This document shows, in pieces, positions 6,907 to 13,335 of a DNA stretch of 29,490 nucleotides. Position 1 is the stretch's first letter. Every line of letters begins with the position of its first letter. Source of the DNA: a virus; IMG/VR virus record IMGVR_UViG_3300021962_000458, positions 1 through 29,490 of that record; one strand, 5' to 3'. The translations under genes and the position numbers were made by a program. The notes under the pieces were generated by a model that saw only the letters and a program-made list of their open reading frames with translations, did no database searches and was not told the origin of the DNA.

Positions 6907-7110
6907 ATGAAGGGACTCATTTATTGTGTCCATTGTATTTCCACAGGAAAGAAATACATCGGACAAACTACACAAATTTTAGAAAAAAGAATAAACAGAC
7001 ACTTTTGCGATAGTGAAAGAACAGACTATCATTTTCATCGTGCCATAAAGAAATATGGAAAAGAAAACTTCATATTTGGTATTGTTGAGGAATGTAATTT
7101 AGAGGAATGA
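6907..7110 (+). CDS. GIY-YIG endonuclease, shortened, 67 aa
   Basis: The catalytic N-terminal module is clear: GLIYCVH (the GIY element), KYIGQTTQ (YIG), a conserved Arg in LEKRINRH and KYGKENFIF. An in-frame ATG at 6886 would add 7 residues. The ORF stops at EECNLEE, just where GIY-YIG endonucleases normally run on with the catalytic Glu segment (E-R-E-x-x-W-I). The catalytic Glu and all DNA-binding repeats are therefore missing. Compare the 276-residue relative on the minus strand at 12259, where this part reads LNEREAYWISHYN. Probably a decaying homing endonuclease remnant. Confidence 0.72.
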   Translation: MKGLIYCVHCISTGKKYIGQTTQILEKRINRHFCDSERTDYHFHRAIKKYGKENFIFGIVEECNLEE

Positions 7111-7165
7111 TTGGTGCAGTTGGAGGAGAAGTTAAATAAATAAAAAAGAAATTTCACTGAAAAAT

Positions 7166-7330
7166 ATGAAGTCTATCGCCAAACTTAAGGACAATTTGAC
7201 TCCTTATGCTATTGCTGTTTTCGTTCCAGCATTTCTTTCAATTATTGGATTTGGAATTTATCATGGACAGTTTCACTTCAGCTCTAATTCTGCACATTGC
7301 CACGCTGATAATGTCTGTCATACTCACTGA
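7166..7330 (+). CDS. small membrane-anchored His/Cys-rich protein, 54 aa
   Basis: A hydrophobic segment (YAIAVFVPAFLSIIGFGI) is followed by a short tail packed with His and Cys (HGQFHFSSNSAHCHAD, then CHTH). The tail suggests metal binding outside the inner membrane. No strong ribosome site is visible. Followed 5 bases later by another small membrane gene. Confidence 0.6.
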   Translation: MKSIAKLKDNLTPYAIAVFVPAFLSIIGFGIYHGQFHFSSNSAHCHADNVCHTH

Positions 7331-7335
7331 TTGAT

Positions 7336-7479
7336 ATGAGAAACTACATCATTGTTGCTGCTATTTCTGCAGTTGTTAGTGTTTTTAGTTGGGAAGTGAT
7401 GCACGTCGTCACTGGTGTCGATGCTTCTCCCAAAGAACAATCTTCAAATAAACAATTTGTTTGGAGAAAACATATTTGA
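7336..7479 (+). CDS. small single-TM or secreted protein, 47 aa
   Basis: Residues 4-18 are hydrophobic (YIIVAAISAVVSVFS), like a signal anchor, followed by a polar tail ending in basic residues. It ends directly at a strong terminator, so with 7166 it forms a two-gene transcript. No function recognised. Confidence 0.58.
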   Translation: MRNYIIVAAISAVVSVFSWEVMHVVTGVDASPKEQSSNKQFVWRKHI

Positions 7480-7480
7480 A

Positions 7481-7507
7481 ACCCTCTTGACCCCAAGAGG
7501 GTTTTTT
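7481..7507 (+). terminator. terminator whose loop carries the next promoter's -35 box
   Basis: The arm ACCCTCTTG (7481-7489) pairs with CAAGAGGGT (7494-7502), followed by a T tract to 7507. The top of the stem and the loop contain TTGACC (7487-7492). Confidence 0.9.
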
Positions 7508-7515
7508 GCTATGAT
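7487..7515 (+). promoter_or_regulatory. sigma70-type promoter embedded in a terminator
   Basis: TTGACC (7487-7492), a 17-base spacer and TATGAT (7510-7515), preceded by TGC, an extended -10. The -35 lies in the terminator hairpin and the spacer is its descending arm plus T tract. It drives the 41-residue gene at 7540. Confidence 0.75.
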
Positions 7516-7539
7516 GGGCAAGTTACTGGGAGATTCAAG

Positions 7540-7665
7540 ATGGACCTGTCCGAACTGATTGATGAACTGCGGGAGATTGAAATCTACGGATCTGAACCTT
7601 CAGATTGGATGGGATATATGAGTTCTGACGACTACTGGGTGCCAGATGAGGAACTGGCATACTGA
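7540..7665 (+). CDS. very small acidic protein, 41 aa
   Basis: It has its own promoter 25 bases upstream and a following promoter, so it is a monocistronic micro-gene. The product MDLSELIDELREIEIYGS... is strongly acidic with three Trp or Tyr near the end (DDYWVPDEELAY). A small acidic protein could mimic nucleic acid or bind a host basic protein; that is conjecture. Confidence 0.6.
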   Translation: MDLSELIDELREIEIYGSEPSDWMGYMSSDDYWVPDEELAY

Positions 7666-7691
7666 CCTCCTGAGCGGTGCGTAGGTGCCGC

Positions 7692-7718
7692 TATAATAAG
7701 TACATACGCAACCAAGCA
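7692..7718 (+). promoter_or_regulatory. TATAAT -10 box and leader
   Basis: A perfect TATAAT (7692-7697) lies 21 bases before the ATG at 7719, without a recognisable -35. It follows the stop of the 41-residue gene by 26 bases. Confidence 0.6.
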
Positions 7719-8159
7719 ATGACTACCACCTTCGCTGACTACTCCGCCCAAGCAGAAGCGCGGAAGAACATCGCAGAGGCAGTTCTGGGGCATACCTATG
7801 CCCTCTGTGAGGCGCTGCGCCAGAACTTCATCCAGTACAGCATCAAGTCTCATCAAATTTCTATTAGTTACGGACAAAATGTTGATTATCATGAGGCATG
7901 TGTTGCTGACTTGAAGAACGGCAACTGTGGTTATGAGTTCTACCCCGAAACGGGTCGTAAGTATCACAAGATCATTATGGTTGCCAATGGTTCCCGCAGT
8001 GTCCACGCTTTTGTGGATAAGAAGACTGGTGAGGTCTACAAGTCCGCATCTTGGAAAGCACCTGCCAAAGGTGTTCGCTATGATCTGCGTATCATTGAGC
8101 AGCGTGAATGGTTGCTTCAACACGCTGATTGGGCAGGTGCCTATTTGTACGCTCGCTGA
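7719..8159 (+). CDS. hypothetical protein, 146 aa
   Basis: The ATG at 7719 fits the promoter at 7692; upstream in-frame codons lie before the -10 box. The protein is mixed alpha/beta with GYEFYPETGRKYHKII and VDKKTGEVYKSASWKAP, which look like paired beta strands of a small basic domain. No family recognised. Two secreted or membrane micro-genes follow closely. Confidence 0.72.
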   Translation: MTTTFADYSAQAEARKNIAEAVLGHTYALCEALRQNFIQYSIKSHQISISYGQNVDYHEACVADLKNGNCGYEFYPETGRKYHKIIMVANGSRSVHAFVDKKTGEVYKSASWKAPAKGVRYDLRIIEQREWLLQHADWAGAYLYAR

Positions 8160-8162
8160 ACA

Positions 8163-8399
8163 ATGAAAAAACTTCTTTTACTTTTACCTCTCACATTTTT
8201 ACCTTTACCAGTGTCCGCAATTACGTGGGAACAATTTTGGTCACCATTTACTTATGATGGACCTCGTTACCATGTTCTTATGTGTGATAAAAAAGTTTAT
8301 CACGAAGAATATATTCCTGGAAACTATAGAAGACGAGGATATGTGAGATATTGGACTGAAGTAAGAAGAGTTCCTTGCTATGATTATGACAACTACTGA
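8163..8399 (+). CDS. small secreted (periplasmic) protein with two Cys, 78 aa
   Basis: A classic signal peptide (MKKLLLLLPLTFLPLPVSA, cleavage about residue 19) precedes a Tyr/Arg-rich mature part of about 59 residues with two Cys that could form a disulfide. It starts 3 bases after the previous stop. Export to the periplasm is well supported; the role there is unknown. Confidence 0.72.
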   Translation: MKKLLLLLPLTFLPLPVSAITWEQFWSPFTYDGPRYHVLMCDKKVYHEEYIPGNYRRRGYVRYWTEVRRVPCYDYDNY

Positions 8400-8481
8400 T
8401 AAACTGATCTTTGTTGGATCTTTTGTTTGGTTTCTTCACTGGGGGACCAGAATTACAGAAGAACTTATCAATTTGATTTGA
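8386..8481 (+). CDS. tiny membrane-like peptide, 31 aa
   Basis: ATG within the end of the secreted-protein gene; the stop is followed by a hairpin. The product has a short hydrophobic stretch (LIFVGSFVWFLHW). Support is only the overlap and the hydrophobic pattern, so this may be chance. Confidence 0.35.
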   Translation: MTTTDKLIFVGSFVWFLHWGTRITEELINLI

Positions 8482-8482
8482 T

Positions 8483-8541
8483 TGTGCCAGATTCCAAACT
8501 GGCACAGCGCACCCGTAGCGAGGCAGTTCTTCCCCTATAAT
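8483..8541 (+). promoter_or_regulatory. perfect 8-bp hairpin then TATAAT
   Basis: TGTGCCAG (8483-8490) and CTGGCACA (8499-8506) form a perfect stem with no T tract. A TATAAT follows at 8536-8541, then the leader AAGGTAATCAAGGGAAC, nearly identical to that at 10070. Confidence 0.62.
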
Positions 8542-8566
8542 AAGAAGGTAATCAAGGGAACAACCC

Positions 8567-8794
8567 GTGTCTAGAGAAGAACTCAACCACTTCATTGATT
8601 ATGTGATGTCGTTTTATGGTGCTGATGGATTGTATCCTATTCAAGGAATCAATCGCACTGTGGTTCGCAAGGCAACGAATGATGTGATGAAAATTGCTAA
8701 GATTAGAGATGTCCCCTTCTGTGGTGACAGTTATGATCGTGAGCAAGTATCGCATCTTCTTCTCAACAAATACAATCTGGTGCTGTGCAAATGA
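8567..8794 (+). CDS. small hypothetical protein, 75 aa, GTG start
   Basis: The GTG at 8567 lies at the same distance from its -10 box as the ATG of the sister leader at 10070, which decides the start. The helical protein (SREELNHFIDYVMSFYGAD) contains two Cys and no known motif. The stop overlaps the next ATG. Confidence 0.66.
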   Translation: MSREELNHFIDYVMSFYGADGLYPIQGINRTVVRKATNDVMKIAKIRDVPFCGDSYDREQVSHLLLNKYNLVLCK

Positions 8795-8958
8795 AAACCT
8801 ATCGTATGGTGATTGAGTATTGGGTTCCTGATGAGGATGAGAATTTGTTTGAAGAGAAGATTATCCAGTCCCGCTCTTCTTGTGGTAAAATTGTAGATGA
8901 TTACTTAGCACAAGATCGCACCAATCTCATCCGTTCCGTTGAGGTTACTCCTGTTTGA
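8791..8958 (+). CDS. small hypothetical protein, 55 aa
   Basis: ATGA overlap with the upstream gene. MKTYRMVIEYWVPDEDEN suggests an initial beta strand and acidic turn, followed by a helix. The opening resembles that of the protein at 10829 (MKYLYIVDFWVPFPS): both are strand-WVP proteins and may be distant relatives. Confidence 0.64.
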   Translation: MKTYRMVIEYWVPDEDENLFEEKIIQSRSSCGKIVDDYLAQDRTNLIRSVEVTPV

Positions 8959-8960
8959 TT

Positions 8961-9170
8961 ATGGCACTCTCTAATTCTACAATCCAACGCCTTGCTGATG
9001 CCCTCAGTGATGATGTGGCACAGTTTATTGCAGAAGATGAGCGTTTCTTTGACCTGATGGTTGAGTTGATTCCTGATGCGATCTGTGATAAACTTGGTGA
9101 TGTAGATGATATGGTTCTTGCCGAACTTTCTATGTGTATTTCTGGGCAAATTCGTTTGATTGGAGTATGA
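8961..9170 (+). CDS. small helical hypothetical protein, 69 aa
   Basis: The ATG lies 2 bases after the previous stop. Acidic amphipathic helices (TIQRLADALSDDVAQFIAEDE) fill the protein. It overlaps the RlpA-like gene by an ATGA junction and is therefore probably coupled to it. Confidence 0.66.
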   Translation: MALSNSTIQRLADALSDDVAQFIAEDERFFDLMVELIPDAICDKLGDVDDMVLAELSMCISGQIRLIGV

Positions 9171-9481
9171 TTGAAACTTTGATTGCTGGATTGACTTGTG
9201 GAATCGCTACTTTCTATGGAGTGGGTGACGGATTTCACGGTAATCGGACTGCTAACGGTGAAGTATTCGATGCTTATCGATGGACTGCTGCCCATCCGTA
9301 TCTTCCACTGGGTACTAAAATCCGTGTTACCAATCAAGATAATCTTAAACAAGTAATTGTAAGGGTCAATGATCGTGGACCTTATTCTCACGCTGATTTG
9401 GATCTAAGTTATGCAGCATTTGCTCATATTGCTTCTACAAAACAAGGAAACGCGACTGTATGTTGGAGGGTAGTTGGATGA
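9167..9481 (+). CDS. RlpA-like lytic transglycosylase (double-psi beta-barrel), 104 aa
   Basis: The whole protein is an RlpA domain: GIATFYG, then HGNRTANGE, LPLGTKIRVTN, VIVRVNDRGPY and DLDLSYAAF. E32 and D69 are spaced by 37 residues, the same spacing as the catalytic Glu and Asp I recall for Pseudomonas RlpA (E120/D157). RlpA cleaves peptidoglycan strands lacking stem peptides. The N terminus has only a weak hydrophobic segment (residues 4-11), so export may need a partner or a holin-like route. It could aid lysis or remodel the host wall. A signal-peptide gene overlaps downstream. Confidence 0.84.
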   Translation: MIETLIAGLTCGIATFYGVGDGFHGNRTANGEVFDAYRWTAAHPYLPLGTKIRVTNQDNLKQVIVRVNDRGPYSHADLDLSYAAFAHIASTKQGNATVCWRVVG

Positions 9482-9861
9482 AAAAACTTTTGTTGATTGT
9501 ATCGCTGTTGTTCTCATCTCCAGCATTTGCACAAACTGCACCACCTAAACCCAAAGTTTATCGTCCCTTTGTATATGAAACTCCGTGTATGTTAGAGTAT
9601 GGATTGCAGACATATCCTGACACTTGTAAGGTTGTAGAAACCCGTGAAACTGGTGGAGCACTTCGCACTCGTAACATCTTCTCTAACAAACACGGTCTGA
9701 CTATCAAAGGTCGCTTTGATAAAGAGAAAGGATATATGACTTGGGATAGTCATAATAAGTATGAATACAAATGGGAATATAAAGTTGGTGGTAATAACAA
9801 TGAGGGTGCCTGGACCTATGTAATGCCAGGATTTCTTCTACAAAACGTATCTTGGGATTGA
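9478..9861 (+). CDS. secreted hypothetical protein, 127 aa
   Basis: Clear signal peptide MKKLLLIVSLLFSSPAFA with the cleavage motif AFA before QTAPP. The mature domain of about 109 residues has two Cys and several beta-type stretches (YKWEYKVGGNN). ATGA overlap with the RlpA-like gene suggests that both act at the envelope. Function unknown. Confidence 0.74.
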   Translation: MKKLLLIVSLLFSSPAFAQTAPPKPKVYRPFVYETPCMLEYGLQTYPDTCKVVETRETGGALRTRNIFSNKHGLTIKGRFDKEKGYMTWDSHNKYEYKWEYKVGGNNNEGAWTYVMPGFLLQNVSWD

Positions 9862-9863
9862 TT

Positions 9864-10067
9864 ATGACTGAAACTATTGTAAATCTAAATGTTCATGAAA
9901 TTGGTGTGATTCTATCTGCACTTCAGAACCTTGAGAATGCAGATGAAAATCGAATTGCACGGGAATATGGAAGTGTGCCAGCACTGTATAACAAACTCTA
10001 TTCGCTCTGGGAGCAGATGGACACTTCCGAAACTGGACTACGCAACGACGTGGTGCCCTCCTTCTGA
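9864..10067 (+). CDS. small conserved helical protein, 67 aa
   Basis: The ATG lies 2 bases after the upstream stop. It contains EIGVILSALQNLENADENR and YGSVPALYNKLYSLWEQM. The same layout (helix, acidic loop, S-ALY-KL) recurs in the 49-residue protein at 15650, so the two look like paralogues. Function unknown. Confidence 0.68.
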   Translation: MTETIVNLNVHEIGVILSALQNLENADENRIAREYGSVPALYNKLYSLWEQMDTSETGLRNDVVPSF

Positions 10068-10069
10068 CC

Positions 10070-10101
10070 TATAATACAAAGGTAATCAAGGGAACCACCC
10101 G
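10070..10101 (+). promoter_or_regulatory. TATAAT and GGTAATCAA-type leader
   Basis: TATAAT (10070-10075) is followed by ACAAAGGTAATCAAGGGAAC, matching the leader after 8536 nearly base for base. The -10 box starts right behind the stop codon of the upstream gene. Confidence 0.62.
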
Positions 10102-10314
10102 ATGAAGGGACCAATCACTTTCACCTCTGGTCAACTGCTGGACCTGATTGATCTCCTTCAAGAAAAGGAGGATGCTCTGTACGATGCAGAAAACAGGGCA
10201 CTCTCCATTTACTATATGCAAATGGGAGTGCAGTTCCAACGGATGTACGATCGCCTACAGGATCTTCCTGGTGAGCAGCGTGTTGCCGAGTTTGTAATGA
10301 CCACCATTGAATAA
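10102..10314 (+). CDS. small helical hypothetical protein, 70 aa
   Basis: Start fixed by the leader at 10070. Long amphipathic helices (LLDLIDLLQEKEDALYDAE, then MGVQFQRMYDRLQDL) suggest a helical hairpin or dimer. No known motif. Heads a run of closely spaced small genes to 11908. Confidence 0.68.
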   Translation: MKGPITFTSGQLLDLIDLLQEKEDALYDAENRALSIYYMQMGVQFQRMYDRLQDLPGEQRVAEFVMTTIE

Positions 10315-10316
10315 AA

Positions 10317-10466
10317 ATGAAAACATCTTACATTTTTCTTGCATTTATCGCTGTTCTAATGTGGAATGGTGTTCTTGCCAAACGTGATGTAGAACTCTTT
10401 AAGGCATATGATAAGGTCTGTGCCGAACTTCCCCAACCCCATCCCGATTGCCGTTATGCCAAATGA
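10317..10466 (+). CDS. small secreted protein with two Cys, 49 aa
   Basis: Signal peptide of about 20 residues (YIFLAFIAVLMWNGVLA), then a mature peptide of under 30 residues with Cys in KVCAEL and PDCRY. It resembles in plan the secreted protein at 8163. The ATGA junction links it to the next gene. Confidence 0.6.
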   Translation: MKTSYIFLAFIAVLMWNGVLAKRDVELFKAYDKVCAELPQPHPDCRYAK

Positions 10467-10648
10467 ATGAAGAAGATATTGAACAGTTCGTCCGTGCCTT
10501 TGAAGATTTTATGAAACATTCCGAATCAGAGACTTATTCACATCAACAATGGACTGAGGCACGTCAATACAGTCAACAGTTTTATGAGCAAAAGGCATCA
10601 GAACTGGGTGTCTCAGTTGACTACTATCTTCGGGAGTTTGTATCTTGA
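10463..10648 (+). CDS. small acidic helical protein, 61 aa
   Basis: ATG overlaps the previous stop. Acidic, Gln-rich helices (EEDIEQFVRAFEDFMKH). The stop overlaps the TTG of the next gene. No motif. Confidence 0.62.
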   Translation: MNEEDIEQFVRAFEDFMKHSESETYSHQQWTEARQYSQQFYEQKASELGVSVDYYLREFVS

Positions 10649-10815
10649 CCGAACAATCTAAACTAATTTTTTCACTGATGCAGATTGAAAATCTGGTCTC
10701 TCTCCTGAATGGAAATGAGTACCAGCAATTTTTATATTCACATCTCATTTCAGTTCAGGTTGAACTTCAAAGGCAGTTGACAAATCTGAATCATTCAATT
10801 ACAATCAAGGAGTAA
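10645..10815 (+). CDS. small helical protein, 56 aa, TTG start
   Basis: The TTGA junction with the upstream stop and CGGGAG ten bases upstream support a TTG start. A Gln/Leu-rich helix (IENLVSLLNGNEYQQF) runs through the protein. No ATG gives a comparable ORF. Confidence 0.55.
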   Translation: MTEQSKLIFSLMQIENLVSLLNGNEYQQFLYSHLISVQVELQRQLTNLNHSITIKE

Positions 10816-10828
10816 TTTACACAAACAA

Positions 10829-11059
10829 ATGAAGTATCTTTACATTGTTGATTTCTGGGTTCCGTTTCCTTCTTCCGAATATGGTGGATTGGTTAATCTA
10901 ATTGCCGAATCTGATACTGAGGCATTTGAAATTCTTTCACAAGAAGAGCAATTTAATGAAAGATATATTGATCGGATTATGGAACGTGTGGTGAATGCCC
11001 AGAAGTTTGCACTGGTTGATGAGTACGAATCTGGTCTTTTAGAGGCATTTACAACCTAA
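10829..11059 (+). CDS. small hypothetical protein, 76 aa
   Basis: MKYLYIVDFWVPFPS begins with a beta strand, then an acidic helical part. It is similar in plan to the protein at 8791. An AAGGAG ribosome site lies 18 bases upstream, rather far. The stop overlaps the next ATG. Confidence 0.67.
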   Translation: MKYLYIVDFWVPFPSSEYGGLVNLIAESDTEAFEILSQEEQFNERYIDRIMERVVNAQKFALVDEYESGLLEAFTT

Positions 11060-11340
11060 TGATGATTGAGTTTCCTCACAAGGCACCGCCTGGTTATTCC
11101 TATGAACAAATCGAATTCAAGAGAAACATTATTGCTATTTGGATTGTTAATGAACGGACTTTTAGTTACAATGGGAATAGTCGCACTCCTAGTATCTGGG
11201 GATTCTACAATACAAAAACAAAGTGCTATCATGCACCCATTAACTCAAAGACAGTCGGTGACAAGGTAGATATTAGAGATACGACTGTATATTCTGCAAT
11301 GATCCCCAAACTCACACCTCTTCAGGCGGCATTTGTATGA
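11059..11340 (+). CDS. small hypothetical protein, 93 aa
   Basis: Starts at ATGATG overlapping the previous stop. A beta-rich, basic protein (FKRNIIAIWIVNERTF, then WGFYNTKTKCYHAPI). A small beta-barrel is possible but not recognisable by sequence. The stop overlaps the next ATG. Confidence 0.68.
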   Translation: MMIEFPHKAPPGYSYEQIEFKRNIIAIWIVNERTFSYNGNSRTPSIWGFYNTKTKCYHAPINSKTVGDKVDIRDTTVYSAMIPKLTPLQAAFV

Positions 11341-11573
11341 GTTATACTCCAAAGGTCAATGACTATGTAACCTGGAGCAAGGGTGTTGAGGGTTGGGTAT
11401 ATTTCAAGTGTGGTGATTATATCACGATTGAACTTCTTGTTCGCCCCAAAGACGAAGAAAACTACCAAGCATCTTCCATACATGCGAATGAAAGAGTTCT
11501 TGTCATTTGTTATCACGAGCAATGGAAAGAACTGATCTATGTTAAATCAAGGAAATCTGTTTATGAAGCATAA
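11337..11573 (+). CDS. small SH3-like hypothetical protein, 78 aa
   Basis: ATGA overlap upstream. The pattern YVTWSKGVEGWVYFKCGDYI followed by ITIELLVRP looks like a small SH3-type beta barrel (turn WSKGVEGWV). This is a structural guess only. Overlaps the next gene by 11 bases. Confidence 0.66.
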   Translation: MSYTPKVNDYVTWSKGVEGWVYFKCGDYITIELLVRPKDEENYQASSIHANERVLVICYHEQWKELIYVKSRKSVYEA

Positions 11574-11832
11574 GTCTCTGTGGCGTTGGTGGGCAAAGGC
11601 ACTGGGCGAAAAGGCATCCAAGTGTGATAAGGAATCCGATAGTATTGCCCTGATTCGCACGTTCATCTTTTTAACCTATTTGATCACGAATGGTTTTATT
11701 GTTGCTGGTGTGATTCGCCACTGGAACGATTCTCTTCCAATTCATTTGTATTATTATGAAGTATCAGGTCACTTATCTGAAACCCAAAAAGAAAACCTAT
11801 TCAAAACAAATCGTAACTTTCTATACGATTGA
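11563..11832 (+). CDS. small membrane protein with long 3' overlap, 89 aa
   Basis: The ATG at 11563 has AAGGAA upstream (11539 is an alternative). The N part, KHKSLWRWWAKALGEKASK, is basic and aromatic. One TM segment follows (about residues 31-49, FIFLTYLITNGFIVAGVI). The final 25 residues overlap the following gene in another frame and are low in pattern, so the original stop may have been lost by a small deletion or frameshift. Confidence 0.66.
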   Translation: MKHKSLWRWWAKALGEKASKCDKESDSIALIRTFIFLTYLITNGFIVAGVIRHWNDSLPIHLYYYEVSGHLSETQKENLFKTNRNFLYD

Positions 11833-11908
11833 GGATGCAACTCTCTGGGAGAAACATATTCTCTCTCAGGGTTGTAAAGATTCGGAGATTATTCCTATTT
11901 TTTCTTAA
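11756..11908 (+). CDS. small basic hypothetical protein, 50 aa
   Basis: MKYQVTYLKPKKKTYSKQ is a basic beta strand pair, followed by FYTIEDATLWEKHI and a C-terminal Cys. It looks like a complete small domain. It overlaps the upstream membrane gene by 77 bases, and its coding pattern looks the more convincing of the two there. Confidence 0.64.
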   Translation: MKYQVTYLKPKKKTYSKQIVTFYTIEDATLWEKHILSQGCKDSEIIPIFS

Positions 11909-11913
11909 GAACC

Positions 11914-12051
11914 ATGAGACTTTCCCGAGCACTGGAATATGTGTTTATTTCTTCTCTTGTAATTTTATTCGGTGGTAATATTCTCCTGGCACTAACCACA
12001 TTAATTCCACAGGGATCAAATACGATGATTAACAGTCAAAGTAAATATTAA
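11914..12051 (+). CDS. small single-TM protein, 45 aa
   Basis: One long hydrophobic segment (EYVFISSLVILFGGNILLALTTLI) after a short basic N terminus. The last 23 bases lie over the end of the minus-strand oxygenase remnant, so the C-terminal tail may be a by-product of that insertion. It is the last plus-strand gene before the inverted segment. Confidence 0.58.
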   Translation: MRLSRALEYVFISSLVILFGGNILLALTTLIPQGSNTMINSQSKY

Positions 12052-12193
12052 ATGCAACTGAGATTCTGTCTTCTGTTCCCTTATTTGCAGTCAAATAGTG
12101 CCATAACTGACCAGGAATAAGATATAACCTACCAGGTTCTGCACTTATATGAAATGACAGTAGATCGGGCCTGTTTTTATAGAGTGATCCATT
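12029..12193 (-). pseudogene. 2OG-Fe(II) oxygenase C-terminal remnant
   Basis: On the minus strand an open frame of 54 codons follows an in-frame TGA at 12194-12196. It reads NGSLYKNRPDLLSFHIS, then GRLYLIPGQLWHYLTANKG, EDRISVAFNIY and a stop. P-x-x-LWH plus the Arg in EDRIS(V/I)AFN is the C-terminal end (second Fe-binding His and 2OG-binding Arg) of the small 2OG-Fe(II) oxygenases common in cyanophages. The N-terminal HxD half is absent. It lies head-on against the plus-strand genes and directly downstream of the GIY-YIG gene on the same strand. Confidence 0.68.
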
Positions 12194-12258
12194 TCATGTG
12201 TGGTACACAAGATGAAATGAAACTTGGAAATAAAGAATCTGTTAAGAATGATGAGTAA

Positions 12259-13089
12259 TTAGTTTGCATAGAACCAGTAGTAACCTTTCCAACTGTAATG
12301 ACCAGGATTGCGTAAACTTTTGATCAGTCCACTAGTCTTTGCTCCAGGTGCAATAGATCGTACGGCAAATGCAATTGACTCGTATCTGCCTTCTATTTCT
12401 CCTGTTTTTTTATTTACGGCAAAGACCGCCTTTTTCTTAGGTTTATCTTCCAAAATCTCCCATTTGTACCCATAGGCAGTTCCACCTTTTCTGGCGGCAA
12501 GTAGAATGTTACTATTCTTATTTGCATCGCCCGTAAGAGATTGTGCTGCCATACGAGCATTCTCATAATCAGTACACAATCCAGTTTCTAGATTCTTACC
12601 TCTTATCTTTAATCCTGAATGTTTACCATTACCTCTGTTTTTCTCAGTTAGACAACCCCACGAATTCTTTTTTGATCTTTCTGTTAATGATGTGGATATG
12701 TTTTGTATGCGAGATTCAGTTAATACTTTCTGTGATGCTTTTGTAGATATCTTCTTTTTAGTTTCTTCTGAAAATACAACTTTATCTCCATCACTTGTTG
12801 AGTCTAGAGACTGTACATTATATCCTTCTGCACTTTCAAATGCATTATAATGACTTATCCAATATGCTTCTCTTTCATTTAATAAACTCTCATCACATTC
12901 ATCTATTTCCTGAATACTGAATCTATGATTACCATATTTACGCATTGCGGAATGTAATGGTTTGCTACTCATTCTCATTGCTTCTTGTATGTGTTGTTGC
13001 CAACGCTTATTCATTCCCTGAGTGGTTTGTCCAATGTATTTGTGACCGTTTTCTTTGTTTGTAATTAAGTAAATAATACCTCTACTCAT
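12259..13089 (-). CDS. GIY-YIG homing-type endonuclease with NUMOD-like repeats, 276 aa
   Basis: The only convincing full-length minus-strand gene. Start at MSRGIIYLITN; an upstream in-frame ATG would add 7 residues. The catalytic domain (residues 1-90) has GIIYLI, KYIGQTTQ, the Arg in MNKRWQQH and the Glu in LNEREAYWISHYN. A NUMOD3-like stretch (FSEETKKKIS) comes next, then two NUMOD1-like units (GLCTDYENARMAAQSLTG and EGRYESIAFAVRSI), each ending with an aromatic YGYKWEI or WKGYYWFY strand. These bind DNA in homing enzymes. It lies next to an oxygenase gene remnant, consistent with invasion of that gene. Confidence 0.86.
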   Translation of the reverse strand: MSRGIIYLITNKENGHKYIGQTTQGMNKRWQQHIQEAMRMSSKPLHSAMRKYGNHRFSIQEIDECDESLLNEREAYWISHYNAFESAEGYNVQSLDSTSDGDKVVFSEETKKKISTKASQKVLTESRIQNISTSLTERSKKNSWGCLTEKNRGNGKHSGLKIRGKNLETGLCTDYENARMAAQSLTGDANKNSNILLAARKGGTAYGYKWEILEDKPKKKAVFAVNKKTGEIEGRYESIAFAVRSIAPGAKTSGLIKSLRNPGHYSWKGYYWFYAN

Positions 13090-13335
13090 TTTTATTATGC
13101 TAGACAACACTCTGTATTTATGATATGCAATACTTATTTTATAGTATACAACACTCTTATGGAAAAGTCTGTGGAAATTGTGGAAATTGTGGAAACTATT
13201 GAAAAAACTATAAGTAATGTTTTGTTTTCTTTATAAATATCCGTTCTTATTGTAAGCTTAGTCAACGTACCATAAGACGCGCAGTTTGTCAAGCCCCACG
13301 CCGCCGAAAATTATGAGACCCACACAATCTTATAA
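13090..13335. other. AT-rich non-coding stretch upstream of the minus-strand GIY-YIG gene
   Basis: No convincing gene. It holds a direct repeat ACAACACTCT (13104-13113 and 13148-13157) and a run of three 9-base GTGGAAATT units near 13170. A TATTTATG at 13115-13122 reads CATAAATA on the minus strand and could be a late promoter for the endonuclease. A possible minus-strand sigma70 promoter is TTGACA (13292-13287), 17 bases, TACGTT (13269-13264). A TATAAATA at 13232 on the plus strand has no gene behind it. Confidence 0.4.

Noticed and set aside
12052-12120. 22-codon plus-strand ORF beginning MQLRFCLLF
   Set aside because: It is the complement of the oxygenase remnant, which reads as a known domain on the minus strand.
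13159-13236. 25-codon ORF with three 9-base GTGGAAATT repeats
   Set aside because: Short, repetitive, no ribosome site, and in an AT-rich non-coding stretch.
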